A stretch of DNA of 64,000 nucleotides from Daphnia pulex (GCF_021134715.1 NC_060023.1:496001-560000); one strand, 5' to 3'; shown: positions 33,951 through 47,790, numbered from the stretch's first letter. The notes: generated by a model not told the origin, from the letters alone. Program-made: numbers and translations.

Positions 33951-36597
33951 ATTGGCTTAAGGATCTATTACATGCTCTGTAAAAAAAGAAATGTATTGCA
34001 TTAATGAAAATATAACAGTTAATAAAGCATTTCAATCTTTACCTTAACTAACAAGCACACTGAAAGTTTCATGATAAAAAACCGTAAAAATGGAAATCAC
34101 AGCAACCAACAGCATTACTCCTCAGGTGGAGGTAAATTTCCTGAGGCTAAAGAGAGTGTCATGAAGTATTGCAGTAGCGTGGTGATAGGTGATATTGATG
34201 CTTACCTTTATCATATGGGTGAATGGTGATGAATTTAGTAAGGCATTTGACGTGGTGTGGTTGGTGTGGTAGCAGTAATGGGGAAATACCTTGTCTCCAC
34301 ACATTTGTTCTCCACAATACGTAGGCTTCACACATGAGTTTTAGGCTTTTGACAGCATAAGGATGTAATGAATGGAAAGTGACTGAGCGCTTAAGTAAAC
34401 TTGACTGCCAGCATGGACTGACAATAATGCATCTAGAATTTGAAGAAATAAGTCGGTATAATATCAATAGATAAGTATAAACTATGTCAAGATAAACCTA
34501 CATAAGATACGAAGCTCAATTTAGTATATGAATCACATGAATATAAGCATAAATTAGCAACAATTAGTTTCGCTCATTTCGCCTCTTTTCACGACGCATG
34601 AACAAGAACAACAAGGGCGACAGTAGCGACATCTAGTAATGAGTTTTGAATCTTAAGTTGGTAGCACAGTCACAGCTGGTCGCAGACATGACATTACACG
34701 TCGTTCGTTACTTTCATTAGTTATTACTTCAAATTTCAAAACAAATTGAAAGTTAAACAACGGAGATCGGATATTAAGTTAACTGTTTTTAAGTAATAGA
34801 TCACACATTCTTTAGCTAATGATTCTTACTGCATTCTTGACTTGTTTTCAGATAATTTCAGCTGTAGTTTTCGTGTACCTACCTGGCGAAATAGGTGCTC
34901 GACTCGACTGCTCGTGAAAATAGAAATAAAGCTAATCCAATAATGCAAGTCTGAAAGCTGTGTCTTCCGAAGCTCAATGATCTCTGCTGCAAGGTTATTT
35001 TAAGAAAATTTATTTTAATTAACTTTGTTCTTGAATTTTTCTAATGTTCCCGTTAACTTTTCCCTTTGAGTTTTTGGAAATCTTCTAGATATTGATGCCT
35101 GTTCCAGAGCCAACTATTTGCTGCTATCTGTTTTGCAGACAACAGTATTCAGCTACTCAAGATTTTGTGGTGATGTTGATTGATCTGATCACCACTTATA
35201 GTTCTAATTTAGGACAATGTAGGATTGATAGATTTGAGGTATTGCTTTCTCTCACTACAATATGGTTTAAAAACTATATCTAAACATACTTTCCTTTCAG
35301 GAGAATCCCTCTCCTCTGTTATAGTTGTTTGGAAATCGACAAGAGATCGTTGGATTTGAAGATTGATAATTTGTGTGGATGTAGCAAAATGACAACTGCA
35401 TTCCCTTCTTTTCTGTGGCCCCGTTTTCCTAACTAACCATTAACCAACGCCTGTGATCACTCACCCGCTGTGATAACCAGGAGGAGGGGAGGGCTCTGGT
35501 TGAACGGGCCTACGGGGATTGGGAAGGGCTATGATATGAGGAAATTTTTGTAGGGTCATGAACTAGGAATTGTACTATGATAACTGTCCTCTAGCAAAAT
35601 TTGCCACACACTATATTCCATCCTTAACCATTTGTTGGGTTATTTACCTAGTCAAAGTGAATCAAGGTTGATATTGGCATTTCTAGCATACGTAAAATAG
35701 ATTTTTATTAGATTAATTGAAAATTAATTAGTTAATAATTTTTTTTTTTTTTAATATTTTATTATTATACGGTTGAAGTTCGTTAAAATCGTTTTAGTAT
35801 TTGTATGATAGATGGCGGAAATACAGCCTAGTTAGATGATTATTCATTATGAGTTTTAAACCGTAAGTTCACTTGACATAAATTAAATGGTTTATCACGA
35901 TGTGCGACATTAATATTAAAAATCTGCTTGCTAGTGAACTTCGCTACTTTTCCAAATGTGTTGGATGTTATTTAAATATCAATCACAAACCCCATGTCCT
36001 GATCAAAGTATATGATCAAAATTGTTTCTCAAAAACCCCATATCAAGTGGATGAATAAGATGAATTTATTACCCAATACCCCATTTCTGAACGATGTATA
36101 TGATCAAAATTATTACCCAAAAAGGCAAAAACCCAACAAATCTACAGTTTAGACGAAATTAATACTCCACCTTAACGCTACAATAACGTATGCAGCAATA
36201 CCCATTTCATCGTCGAAATAATAAATAAATAAAAACTTCTGCAGTAAATTCAATTAGAAGGGAAGATAAGGAATATGAAGGATATTTGGTTATGAAGTAG
36301 GAACCAGGTAACTCTGGGTATGCATAGGTGGTAACATCAAATGAAGTTAAATACATTGGAATTGGTCGATAAATTCACACAATTTCTTTGTGGAAATTAT
36401 AAACATTTCACATCATCAAACATAAATTTGAAAATTTATAAATATAAGTTCTGATTAATCTTCATGGCAGGAAGCCGGGAACACATCTGGCACTGCACCT
36501 ATCCGCCTCTCAGATAAATTAAGTTAAAAACCTGCAATAAAATACAGAGGATAAAAAAAATTACACAATACAAAAGAATTGAAAGTTTGAAACTTAG
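33951..36597. other. Intergenic desert, nothing recognised
   Basis: AT-rich sequence with short non-overlapping open frames on both strands, none with a domain, leader or paired splice sites. Confidence 0.3.
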
Positions 36598-36690
36598 TTG
36601 TTATCCTGTAAGAGACCAATAATTATAATAACAACATATTTTTGTTATCCTGTAAGAGACCAATAATTATAATAACAACATATTTTAATA
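36598..36690. repeat. 44-bp direct tandem duplication
   Basis: Two copies of ttgttatcctgtaagagacc..acaacatatt, at 36598 and 36642, practically identical. Confidence 0.85.
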
Positions 36691-39600
36691 ATAAACCATA
36701 CTGCCCTATAAACCTATACATATATAACATATTTCCTATAACCATACTGCCCCTAAACTCTAGTCTCTAACTTGGATTGATTTCATATAAAAAACGGATT
36801 AAACAAATAAACAAATAAAAATAGAAAACTCAATGAAATGAAATAAACTTCTTTTGACAATAAAAAAAATAAACAAAATTGGACAATGGAGAGCATGGGA
36901 AACTAAGTAGTTGCTCAATGGGTAAAAGGGTATCGGGTAAGATTGAAGCAAGCAATAATACCCAACGGCCAACACTTCAGATATTTCTAGTTTTCTATTC
37001 TATTGATCATATTTAGTTGTTTACCATAGGTTTTCCTTTTGCAAGCATGAAATCATGTAGTTTTCTCAGCTTTTTTATGATCATCAAGTTCATGTCAATT
37101 ACTTTGTGGTAAGATATGGTGAGACTGACTCAACGTGGAAGGCAAATCTAAAGAGCAGTAAAGAAAACATTAAAATACACAGTGTTGATATGTAAATAAA
37201 GAACTGAAATTACTTTTACAGTAAGGATGGTAGATACCGAAAGTTAATTTAATCCGACGTGATGTGGGTTGTCGACTACTCCTTCACTAAAGGCACGACA
37301 AGTCGTACAACGTCGCCAAGAACAATGACTGAATGACAGATCGAGACTGCCCGACTGCGATACGACAAGTCGACAACGAATGGCAAGAGCCAACATGTCT
37401 GGACACTTCAAATCAGTTGACTTTTCGCCAGCTGGTGGTGGTTAACTGATATATTAAGCTATAAACGTCACCCGCAATAGCCGCAAAAATCTTTCTGGAA
37501 CTTTCTGGAACGAAAAAATTAATATAAATTGACAATTAAGTGGCTTTCACTAACGCCGATGGTTTTTATTTTTTCAATTTAAATTAAAGGAAGAAAAAAA
37601 AATATTTGACAAAAAAGCGCCTCTACAAAAAAAAACCTAAATTTTTTGATCGCCCAGACCCATCAAAAATACTGAACGATTTGATACATTGGAATATATA
37701 CCAGCTCTGCTCTGACTATGTGAAATTTTTTTCTTTTCCGAAACCGGCACTACCATAAAAACATTAATTCAACCACCATAAGACGCGAACATCACAGATG
37801 AGAGAGAGAACAAAGGTGTGGCCGCGGATATCCGCATCTGCAGGATTCTCACACATTTGTTATTCAACAGCGTCTCGATTGGACTTGGGAAGATGTCTGT
37901 CTAATCGGAATGTGTGCGGATTAACCAAAGTGGAGAAAAAACATTTAACAGATTTACCAATAAGCAAGTTTAGCGATTACAAATTTGTTTAATCAAAGCT
38001 AGCGAAACGAGAATAACAAAAATAAAGTGCCGTCGTTTAAAAGACATAAAATCATGGGTCTATTTAGTTTTTTATAACATAAGATTAAAGTGAATGTAAA
38101 ATGGACTGATTAAAAAAGGAACATGGAAGAAGCCATGCGAAACCTAGTTTGAAAAGAATTACCTTCATATGTTCACGCAATTACGCAACAGAAAGCAAAT
38201 GATTCAACGCCAATAAAAAAAGTCTACTAGTAAAACATTGCAAACAAACATGAGTCTTTTCCTAAAGAGCTGGAAGCTTTCATCAATGAGCTAGAAACCT
38301 ACTGCGGGCGCTCTGGTCGAACTACAGTTAACCATTAGGCTACAAAATAAAGGTAAAATGAAAATCCCTGTAACAAGATTGACACTCTTGGCAATCGCAA
38401 AGTCACAACCTTTGCTGAAACATTAAAAAAAAACGTAATTGTTGTTTTGCTTTTGATACGCTAGCAAACAAATTCGCTCCATAATCCTCAAATTCAAAAA
38501 CATCACGTAATCAATAACAATTAACCTGAGGTATTTGAATTTGCACGTCATCATAAAACGTTTTTCCCAATGGTAAAACAAAAACATTGAAGCTCGTTTT
38601 AGCAAACCTGAATTCTGCCCACTAATCCAGCTTGTTCCAATAAATATGAAATCTTTAAAAATCACTAACCTCTTGGTGACTGGCACGGAAGTGGCGATGG
38701 AATTTCCTCCCCTTTCTTGTCGATCCTTGGCAGATAACCTTTGTTCTATCGTGTGTGTCCGACCTGAAAAATAAATCAGACACAGAAACTTAATTATTAC
38801 CATAACAGGATGGAATTTAAATGGGGTGAAAAATTTCTTTTAATCGTCGATCGATGTTTGCTATCCATGCTATCCTTAAAGCATATCTCGTAACAAATAA
38901 ATGTACTCAAGGGGATAGAGAATAAACAAATGAATATGACACATGTTATCAACTTCAACTTTACCAGAATCTTACCTTTTTTGATGAGTCGGTTTTACTG
39001 TCATGGTGGATTTGAACACCCTGATCTTTCTTCGGGGAAATAACAGAGGTATCTAGAGGACTTACACCATTATTGAACCTCCCCTTTTGAAACTTCCATT
39101 TCTTGTTAAGCCAATCTCTTTAAATGAACCTGTAAGAAAAATAAACGGAGAACTTTATTTCTTAACATTAAAATTTAACAAGTTAAACATATGACACATA
39201 TGTGACTTACTGGAGGTCCAGCACAAGCAATTTTAACTGATGTAACGTTGGCTGGTTCAGCCTGAAATCTGCACAGAGGAAAAGGTTACATTAAAGTGCA
39301 AACAAACTGTCATGTTAGGGTATAAATAATACTAGCAGGAAGTAACAATCCACAAAATTGTAACAAGTTAAGCTCTTCTATTTAAGCTTCCATAGTCATC
39401 CCATTTTTATTGAGTATTTACCTGCCATGGGCTAGAGACCCGAGTGGAGAGCACTGGCCAAAGTTGAAATAACGATGACCACATTCAGGTTATTTTATTT
39501 CCGTGCATCCACGTCCAAAAAAGTGCTCGTTCCGTTTTCTTTGAATTCTTATAATTTCGATTATTCTCCTTTTCGAAACTTGTATCATGCTTGCTTACTT

Positions 39601-39890
39601 GAAATTTGTAAACGAAAACTAATGCAGACTAAAAATTCCATTCTTCTTAGTTGGTGAACTTACCGCTGTGGGCGCCCTGTCCCAGACCGGGATTCCGAAA
39701 ACCTTCAATTCAAAATGCAATTAAAATATTAAAATAAATTGCAATACATTTTAAACTAATTGAAAAATGTGCGTTATTCCTTGAAGTATGATCACAATTC
39801 AGTACGAAAGTTAAAAAGCATTTACGTAATTAGAAATCTGATAAAAACAGAGGAAATGGACGGATGCAAATTCGGATCACCCTGGCAAGT
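36691..39890. other. Intergenic, nothing recognised
   Basis: AT-rich. A minus-strand frame (38803-38423) and a plus-strand frame (37798-37992) show no family, leader or repeat. I do not support a gene here. Confidence 0.3.
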
Positions 39891-39891
39891 C

Positions 39892-39899
39892 TATATAGG
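39892..39899 (+). promoter_or_regulatory. TATA box (TATATAGG)
   Basis: 76 bp upstream of the ATG at 39968. It places the transcription start near 39920-39930, before the membrane-anchor exon. Confidence 0.65.
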
Positions 39900-39967
39900 C
39901 AACCCCTAACGGCATTAGACTACATAGCAGTTTTCAATTGCAAACACCCAATTTACCCGTGGTGAAA

Positions 39968-42900
39968 ATGATCGACATTTTGGCAGTCACTATATTGGCT
40001 TTTCTTTTTGCTTATGTCTGCTGGGACATAGGCAGGGATGGCATCTTCATGGATTTATTCAGTCGAAAGACCGATATACAAACTCGGCTTTCGGCTGTTA
40101 ACCAGATTAAGATTGAACCTGACGTTTCTTGCGCAACCAAACCTGAAATGGACAAAGGTGTTTCGACTCCCGGCGGAGATGACTTGAACTAACAAAGTTG
40201 TCTTCCTTTGATGGCGAAAGACGATGATCAAAACCTGACTGTATTGGAAAAAGAACATTTGAAGAATGAGTTGAGTCTACTTCAATCCGAACTGACAGAC
40301 TCCTCATCAAAGTTGGAAATGTTTCAGAACGTACAAGATGAGTTGGCAACTACCAAAATCGAACTGGAAGAAAAGAAAAGTCTTATTACTGACATTACAG
40401 AGAAAATTCTTCGCTTGACAAATGATGACTCACGGTTAAGGCGAAAAATTGAAGACCGGGATAGAATTATCGAATCCAGTGCGATTGAGAAAAACCTGAC
40501 TGTATTGGAAAACGAACGTTTGAAGAATGAGTTGAGTCTGCTTCAATCACAACTGACAGACTCCTCATCAAAGCTGCAAATGTTTCAGAACGTACACGAC
40601 GAATTGGCAACTACCAAAAGCGAACTGGAATATAACAAACGTGTAATAACTGAAATCAGCGAGTTAAATCTCCGCTTGACATATGACGAATTGGAAAAAG
40701 AACGCTTGAAGAATGAGTTGAGTCTAGTTCAATCCCAACTGACAGACTTCCATTCTCAGGTGCGACAATTCCACATCGAGTTGGAAACTATCATATGCGA
40801 ACTGGAAGAAAAGAAACGTGTCATTACTGACATTACAAAGAAAAATCTCCGCTTGACAAATCAGGATTCGCGTCTGAGGCGAGAAATAGAAGACAGGAAT
40901 AGACTGATCGCATTCAGTCAGGCGGAATTGGAAAAACTACGAGTATCCCTTAACAACCATATCGACACAATCGAACAACTACTGGATCATTTTCTGAATA
41001 GTCAGACCCCGAAGAATGACGAGGAAGTCGGCATTAAAGTCGAAAAACCCAATGAGATCCCGGCGGCGATACAACAAGTTGAAACGCTCCAAAACAACCC
41101 GGAGAGTCTCAAGTTTCAAACGCTGGAAGCTGTTCTCACCATCGAGAATTTATCTGACGAAATTGCGGTCGAGAATCAGAAACTGGATGAAGCACCAGGA
41201 GAGCCAGTTTCTGAGCCCAAAGACATTCCGGTTGAAGTAGGTCCATCCAACCAACAACTTGGAATGGACGAGACAAAACCAGTGTGTCTATCGGAGAGTT
41301 TGTCCGAGACCATTGTCGACACCGGAAATGTGACTAACGAAGATCCGGTGGGTGATATTGAACTACTTGAAATTGCAGAAGAGACGATTATACCTAAGGA
41401 AAGTGGACAACTTGAGGAACAGCCGTCAGAGGCTCAGTCCAAGAGCACCGATAATCTTGAAGATCCACAGGTACCACCCCAAATTCCCGAACAATCTGAA
41501 CTTTTAAATGATCGGGCAATGGATGAGAAACCGGAAGAACCCAGCACAGAGATCGTTCATAAACCCAAGGACACTCCGGCTGAAGTACCTCCGTCTGGCG
41601 AACATGAACTTGAAAAGGACGAGAAAAGGCCGGAACCGAAGAGTATGAACGACAATTGGCAGCAGACGATTGACGATACCGGAAATGTGACTAACGAAGA
41701 TCCGGTGCTGGGTGAAAATGAACAACTTGAAATCGCCGAAGAGACGATTATACCTGAAGAAAGTGAACCAGTTGAGGATAGTGAACAAGTTGAGGAACAG
41801 CCATCAAAGGCTCAATCCAAGAGCACTGATAATCAATTCCGTCATAAGGCTGGAGATCCACAGGTACAGCCCCCAAATCCCGAAAAATCTGATTTGAATA
41901 AGAAGATTGACAATCAGCCCCACCAAGTACCAAATCCCGAAAAATCTAAACTTCTACAGAATCGGGCAATAGATGGGAAACCGAAAACAGAACCAGAGCC
42001 GCTACCTGATTGCGAGGAAGGAAACCAAACAACCGGGAAATTCAAAATCAGAGTTCTGAGGGGAGTAAACTTCCCGGAAGCCAAGGCTTCTGACAAATAT
42101 TACGTTTCGGTTTCCATCATGTGGGCCGAGGATGAGCAAGGCAAGCCTCACGTTAAGGACAAGAAAATCAGCAAATCCAAAACGGTCATCGGCATCCAGC
42201 CGGAGTGGAACGAAGATTTTACCATCGAGACTCCAGATCCGGAATGGTGTCTAATGACAATCAAACTGAAAAAGTCATCGAAATCGGGTTTGAAGAAGTC
42301 TACGGTTGGATCCGTCGTAGTTTACGCGTCCGCATTGAAAGTCAATCAAGTCAATAGGCTGCAACTATACAAAGCCAGTCGCAATCCAGAGGGCAGTTGT
42401 CTTGAGCTAGAGATAAAATACCTGCCGGAAGTCATTCCACGTCCAGACATCATTTCTGAGCCCAAGGACACTCCGGCTAAAGTACCCCCGTCTAACAACA
42501 AGAAGAATGACAATCAGCCCCTCCATAAACCAAAAGACCCACACGCATTGCCACCAAATCCCGAAAAATCGCAACTTCCACAGAATCGGGCGATGGATGA
42601 GAAACCGAAAGCACCAGCAGAGTCGCTACCTGATTGCAAAGAAGGAAATCAGACACCCAAGGATTTCAAAATCAGAGTTCAGAGGGGAGTAAATCTGCCG
42701 GAAGCCAAGGATTCTGACCAATATTACGTTTCCATGCGGGTCCAGGAAGGGCGCGACACGATCCGCAAACAGGACAAGAAAGTCGGCAAATCCAAAACGA
42801 TCCGCGGCAGCCAGCCGGAGTGGAACAAAGATTTTACCATCAAAACTAAAAATCCGGAAGAGTGTCAAATGACCATAAAAGTAAAAAAGTCGGAGAAATT

Positions 42901-43051
42901 CGGTTTGAAGAAGTCCACGGTTGGCTTCGTTAAACTTGACGTGTCCAGCTTGAACGATGGCCTCAAAAAGCTGCAGCTGTACGACAAGTCTAACAATCCA
43001 GTGGGCACAGCTTGTCTTGAGGTGGAAATTACCAGTTCGGCCAAGGTCTAA
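39968..43051 (+). CDS. Membrane-anchored coiled-coil protein with two C-terminal C2 domains
   Basis: Proposed exons 39968-40157 and 40221-43051 (1006 aa). Residues 3-25 form one hydrophobic segment (ILAVTILAFLFAYVCW), a likely signal anchor. Residues about 66-330 are coiled coil built from three related blocks of about 70-85 residues (motifs KNELSLLQS, QLTDSSSKL, LRLTN). A Glu/Pro-rich linker with its own repeats (TGNVTNEDPV, EIAEETIIP) runs to about 665. C2 domains lie at about 669-797 and 877-1006 (FKIRV.RGVN, QPEWN.DFTI). The usual Ca2+-binding aspartates of C2 loops 1 and 3 are mostly absent, so lipid or protein binding without calcium is more likely. A single TAA (40190-40192) separates the anchor frame from the rest in the same frame. 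A 63-nt GT-AG intron (40158-40220) with a CTAAC branch-like site and a pyrimidine tract removes it. Without splicing it would be two frames or a read-through. I do not recognise an orthologue. Confidence 0.7.
40158..40220 (+). other. Candidate 63-nt intron removing an in-frame TAA
   Basis: Donor AAAG/GTGTTT is weak. CTAAC (40188-40192) overlaps the stop codon and would be the branch point, followed by ttgtcttccttt and acceptor GAAAG. Its length of 63 keeps the frame and lies in the usual intron range of this window. Confidence 0.5.
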
Positions 43052-44617
43052 AAGCAATACGCTCACAAGGAAGGAGGTTGGATGTTAGGAGAAGAGGAGG
43101 CCTGGCTAAACTGTAAAGGAAGTTGAGATCAAGAGTGAAAATGAACTGAGAGAAAAGAGTGTTCAGGATCCGAGAGATGACGCGATGGCTAGGAAGGTGG
43201 AAACCGGAAGTAGTCAGGACAGGACCGGAAGAGAAAATTAAACCGAGTATTCTTTCTTTCTTATTCTTTTTCTTCCCGCCCTTAATTCTTTATCTTCATC
43301 TTTTTTTTCTTCTTTTTATCTTTTTCGTCATCTTCCTTCACAATTGGGTCGAATATTGCAAGTCTCATCCGACCAAACTATAATTCGACACCGATTTGAT
43401 GTACCTTCGGCATAAGGCAACTGCATTTCGAATGGCGCGAAAATACGTAGACACAGTGTAGCCAAAGTACTTGGACAATTAGTTTTTAAGATTAGGTTAA
43501 GTTAGTTAAGGTAAGTTTAAGTTAGGTTAGGTCGAAGTATTTATACGCTACATCTGTTGTCGAAATATTTTCACACCATTGTGGAAATGCAGTTGCTTTG
43601 CTTGTTGAAGGTGCGTCGAATAGTTGTCGAATTATTAAGTTTGGTTGGGTGAACGTGTCAGTATTCCAACCCAATTTCTTTTCTATTTTTCACCTTCTTT
43701 CTCTTTTCTAGCTTTGAAACTTGCAAAATTTAACCAATTTTAACCTCCCACTCTCCATTACCTTTCCTTCAATCCTTTAAACCTCCACCCCGAATTTAGA
43801 AAACTCCACAAAGTCCATCCAAATTCCTTTGACTCGCTCCTATTGTTCACCGAGACCTAGCTGACAATGTGCTTGAAATTTCAAATAAAAATATGAAAAC
43901 AAAAAAAAAAAAACTTCACCGATACTTTGAATAACAATTCAGAATTCAAAATAAACATATAACAAAGCAAACAAATTACTTTTGGTTTTCCTTCTTTGGG
44001 ACATAACATCTCATGTTCATCAGCGTAAGAAAAAAAGGTAGCTGTCAAGCCGACTGTTTAGCCCAGCACGGTGAGCGTTATTGTAAGTCACACGGTTTTG
44101 AGCTGTCAAATTGTTGAGTCGTGCGAGCGATAAGATTAGATAACAAAGTTGACTCATCAGTCACTCGAATAATTTTCCCAAATTAAAATGGTAGCAGTTG
44201 CGAGAATTCAGTCGATTAGACCTCATGTCCCATTAGCTTTTTTAAAAAGATGAATTATTCTGATGAATAACTATGGTGAACTCTGGTGGAATAAACGAAG
44301 CATGACTAACCCACACACAAATTCTTTCGTTTTTTCGACAGTGCCGCTGAATGAATGATTGAAATTCACAAAATCTTGGACCCCAGAAAAAGTAACAAGT
44401 TTTCTCGGCAGTATGGCTAAAAGAAAAGCACAAGTCTAAATCAAATGTGAATGATTCATCAAGTCAAAAAGCCTGAAAATAAACACGGTGACCAATCACA
44501 AACTAGAAAGAAGACTTGAGTCATCGATCGATTTTACCATTGCCAACGAATTCCAAACTGAGTTGCGTCATATTCTATAGTGGCAAAAGAATGGAAATGA
44601 TTGCATACCTTGAATTA
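43052..44617. other. Intergenic, nothing recognised
   Basis: 3' flank of the C2 gene, then AT-rich sequence with pyrimidine tracts (43250-43320). No supported feature. Confidence 0.3.
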
Positions 44618-44836
44618 ATTGAATGTCAGCGATCGTCATCGAAACAGCCGGACGCTGGATTGGGCGCAGATCCAACTCGCCTCCTAGTTTCCCAGTTGCG
44701 TCCATTCCGGGCTGGCCTTGGTTTTCTGCATTCCATTCGGATGTCGTTGGAGGTGATGAAACGGCCGTTCATTTCCGCGACGCAGTTCGTCCACAGCAGT
44801 CGACGTCACGACAGCGATCTTGGGCGGATCCAACTA
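44618..44836 (-). other. GC-rich exon-like island, decayed
   Basis: On the minus strand this is bounded by an acceptor-like CTTAG and a donor-like AAG/GTATGC and is clearly more GC-rich than its flanks. One frame reads ..CRDVDCCGRTASRK, stop, then ..GKLGGELDLRPIQRPAV. No single frame is open across it. It may be an old exon of an unidentified gene. Confidence 0.3.
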
Positions 44837-47430
44837 AGAGAATTAAATCAGTTTCACTTGATCATATTAATGGGGATTCATTCAATTCACTCCACGAACT
44901 ACTACACTTTGATACCCTCTACGCTTTACTCTGCTGAGAAACTGACAAGGTGGGCGACAAGAAAAAGATTTCATTTGGTCTCAACTGCTATTAGAAAAGG
45001 AGGATAGGTTTGATAGGAAGCGGCCATTATGGTCTGATTTTACTACCCACTACCTCTTCTAGAGAAAACGAGGAGGTGCCGGTGTGGCTCAAGTTCAAAT
45101 ATTTTCACGGAGATTTGAACTGCTGAAATGGCATATGCACAGGGGTCTGTAGCCAGTATATATCCCTAACCCACCTCAGTCCACAGAAACATATTTTAAA
45201 ATTTAAAATATGTGAATAATTGAATATCGATACCAGAGAAAACAAATATTGAAATACATAGCTTCTTATCTACTCTTGGAAATGAAAATATGGTGAGAGA
45301 AGAACGAAAAGAACACTAAAGCATTTTACATTTTACGGATGAGAGAAAACTGACTTGGATACTTTTACCCTTTAAGTTTCCTATTAACATTTTTCCTATA
45401 TGGTATGGCCACTTGAAAAAATACTACCAAATGTCTAAGCAAAACCTCCCACTTTATCGAAAAATAAACAAAATGCTGTTTGGTTAAAGATATACTTGAA
45501 CGTCTAGACTCTGAAAAGTATCTATATCTGACTCTAACTTAATATGAACAGAAGTTTGTAAGAAAAATTGTTTAGAAATAACTGAACTACCTTGGATTTT
45601 TGAAGACACCATCAGCTAACAAGCAGCTAGATTCCACTAGTTGATTGGAAAACAAAACTGAAATACAAAGTGATACAGATTAAACTCTAGGATTCTCTCA
45701 TGAACACAGATTGTAACAACATAAAGTTTAAAAATAAAAATTGTTCTCTTTGATTACATTAACAAATCTTGTGGGGCTTGTGGCTAATATTCCTCGTTTA
45801 CTAAATTCACAGCTTGATTCCGACTGCCGGATTGTCAAGCTGTGCTGTAGAAAGAACGTAGAAGTCGGCCATGATTGAATTTGCAGGGAGGGGGATAGGA
45901 AAATGGTTTCGGCAACCTTTACATATAGTTCACAACCATGGGACGGCCGGACGGAGAGTACGAATCTTATTCTCTACTTCTCTAGCTATAAATAAGCTAT
46001 CTCATGTTAACACAAATTAATGAATGGGTAATGGTAAGACAAATTGAAATTGCAAGGCAGAAACCGCAGAACGCATTTATAGGAAGCGCCTCGAGAGTCG
46101 AGACTTCAGAGTCCAAACAAGAACACCCAACGGCCAACACGAAATGAAATTCGTATGAAAAATCACAGATAACAATTTCGACGAAAATGTTTAGTAATCC
46201 AATAAATAAATAAATAAAAATAAATAATGAGCTCAATAAACACTTCAGTCTCGGGATAGTCGCGATCCGTCTCCCGACTTCTCGCTCTCTCCACTATTTA
46301 TAAATGACGTATGGGCAAGCCATAGCAAACATTTGAAGCTTTAGTGATTGTGCTACGAGACTGTACTAGATTACAGAAAATTGGCCTATTCATCTTTGTC
46401 AAATTTTTTTCAAATACTAAATATCTTTGTAAAAATGAAATTAAACAATCATTTTGATATACAACACTCGATATTCGAAAGGGAAAATTACGAAAGAATT
46501 AAAAAATATATATATCATTAAGAAAATTTCATCACAAGTGGACTTATGCCACATTGTAATCGATGCTTAAAATTTAATGCCGGTTCAGTCGATCAGTCAA
46601 TTCCCGGTTATTTTGTGAAGCTTCTAACAATTTTCTCGATTATAGATTTGATCAAACCCCTAGTCAGTTGAGTCTCACGCACTTGTAAAATTCTGCCAAT
46701 TGTATCGAATTAAAACCAAAATCTGGAATTGAAGTTGAATTGAATGAAGGAAAATTTTACATTTGATAGATGCGACCCTGATGTACTCGTTACTCGACAT
46801 CAGTCAGTGCGTGGGCGTTAAGTGGCGAATTCCGAACAAAGACGGGCATCCAGCCAGGGCAGGCCAACAGCTGATAAGGCGGCCGTTAGAATGGCAAACA
46901 GATACCAATGATAAGCTGTTCCTTTTTTCAAACTACGAAAAAAGGAAATCAGTTAAAATAAACTTTAACTTTTTAAGGAGGCAATTACTTAATGAGTGGT
47001 TTGTTGACCATGGCCGAAGAAGTATTCTGGTCCAAGAGAAAGTAGTAAGAAAGAAAAGAAGGAAGTATTCTGGAAATGAGAAGCAACAAGGCGAAACTCA
47101 ATTCCATTTCCCCAGCGATGGCCAGTCGAAGAAGTCGATGCAGGTGTTCCACAGTGAATAAATCTTCACTATCCACGTATTAGAATAGCTCAGTGGTTCA
47201 ATTAAAAATTGCAAAATTAACACTACATAAACGAAAAAAAGGAAATAAATGAAAATACTTTTAACTCATCGGAAGAAAAATGAGCCGATGAAACTCATCG
47301 TGACGACGGCGATGGGAAACGCGTTATCTGCCAGATCTTCTCGTTATTTCCCGCCGACAAAAACAGCCTGGGATTCAAAAGAAATTTAACGTTCATATTG
47401 TTTAAGTTCAAAACAAAGAATGAAATCGAG
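44837..47430. other. Intergenic, nothing recognised
   Basis: A plus-strand frame (about 46785-47161) is open for over 120 codons, but I see no leader, domain or splice support. The short phrase acccaacggccaacac recurs at about 36959 and 46127. Confidence 0.3.
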
Positions 47431-47434
47431 ACGA

Positions 47435-47615
47435 CTTCTTACTCGAGTGAATACGTTGGGTTTGTTGATGCCGTAATAGTCTCCTCGTTCAGCTACTCCA
47501 AGTACGAACCACCTGTCCAATTCCGCGTGTGATAATTCATCAGTCTTAATTTCATTCAGAATTAATTAATCATTACCATGCTGGGTTGGATGGGCCAAGA
47601 GGACACAATAATTAA
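47435..47615 (-). pseudogene. Relic of a CBM14-type pseudoprotease gene
   Basis: The minus strand carries LAHPTQ-like leader sequence (about 47612-47580, matching the end of exon 1 of the gene at 21081). It is followed almost at once by a piece of exon 4 (ELDRWFVLGVAERG, NVFTRV) at about 47550-47435. Exons 2 and 3 are missing. A deletion remnant of a gene like 19612-21081. Confidence 0.7.
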
Positions 47616-47790
47616 AATTAACGTCCAGATGGATGAGTGCTGTTTAACTCTAAAAACTACAGCATACCTTCTTTATACTCTTCTCCCAAACTTCGCAATT
47701 GGCAGACCCATACAATTAGAGGCAGTAGGTTATTCCTTTTAAAAGAATAAAGGCTAACATTGGAGCATCTTAATTCAATAGAAAAGACTA

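Noticed and set aside
36598-36690. 44-bp duplication considered as a CRISPR-like or origin repeat
   Set aside because: Only two adjacent copies with no spacers, in a eukaryotic context.
42626-43066. Minus-strand frame opposite the second C2 domain
   Set aside because: Antisense of a clear C2 domain, with no features of its own.
44516-45007. 163-codon plus-strand frame
   Set aside because: Low-complexity mixture without leader or motif, overlapping the GC-rich island whose splice-like signals are on the other strand.
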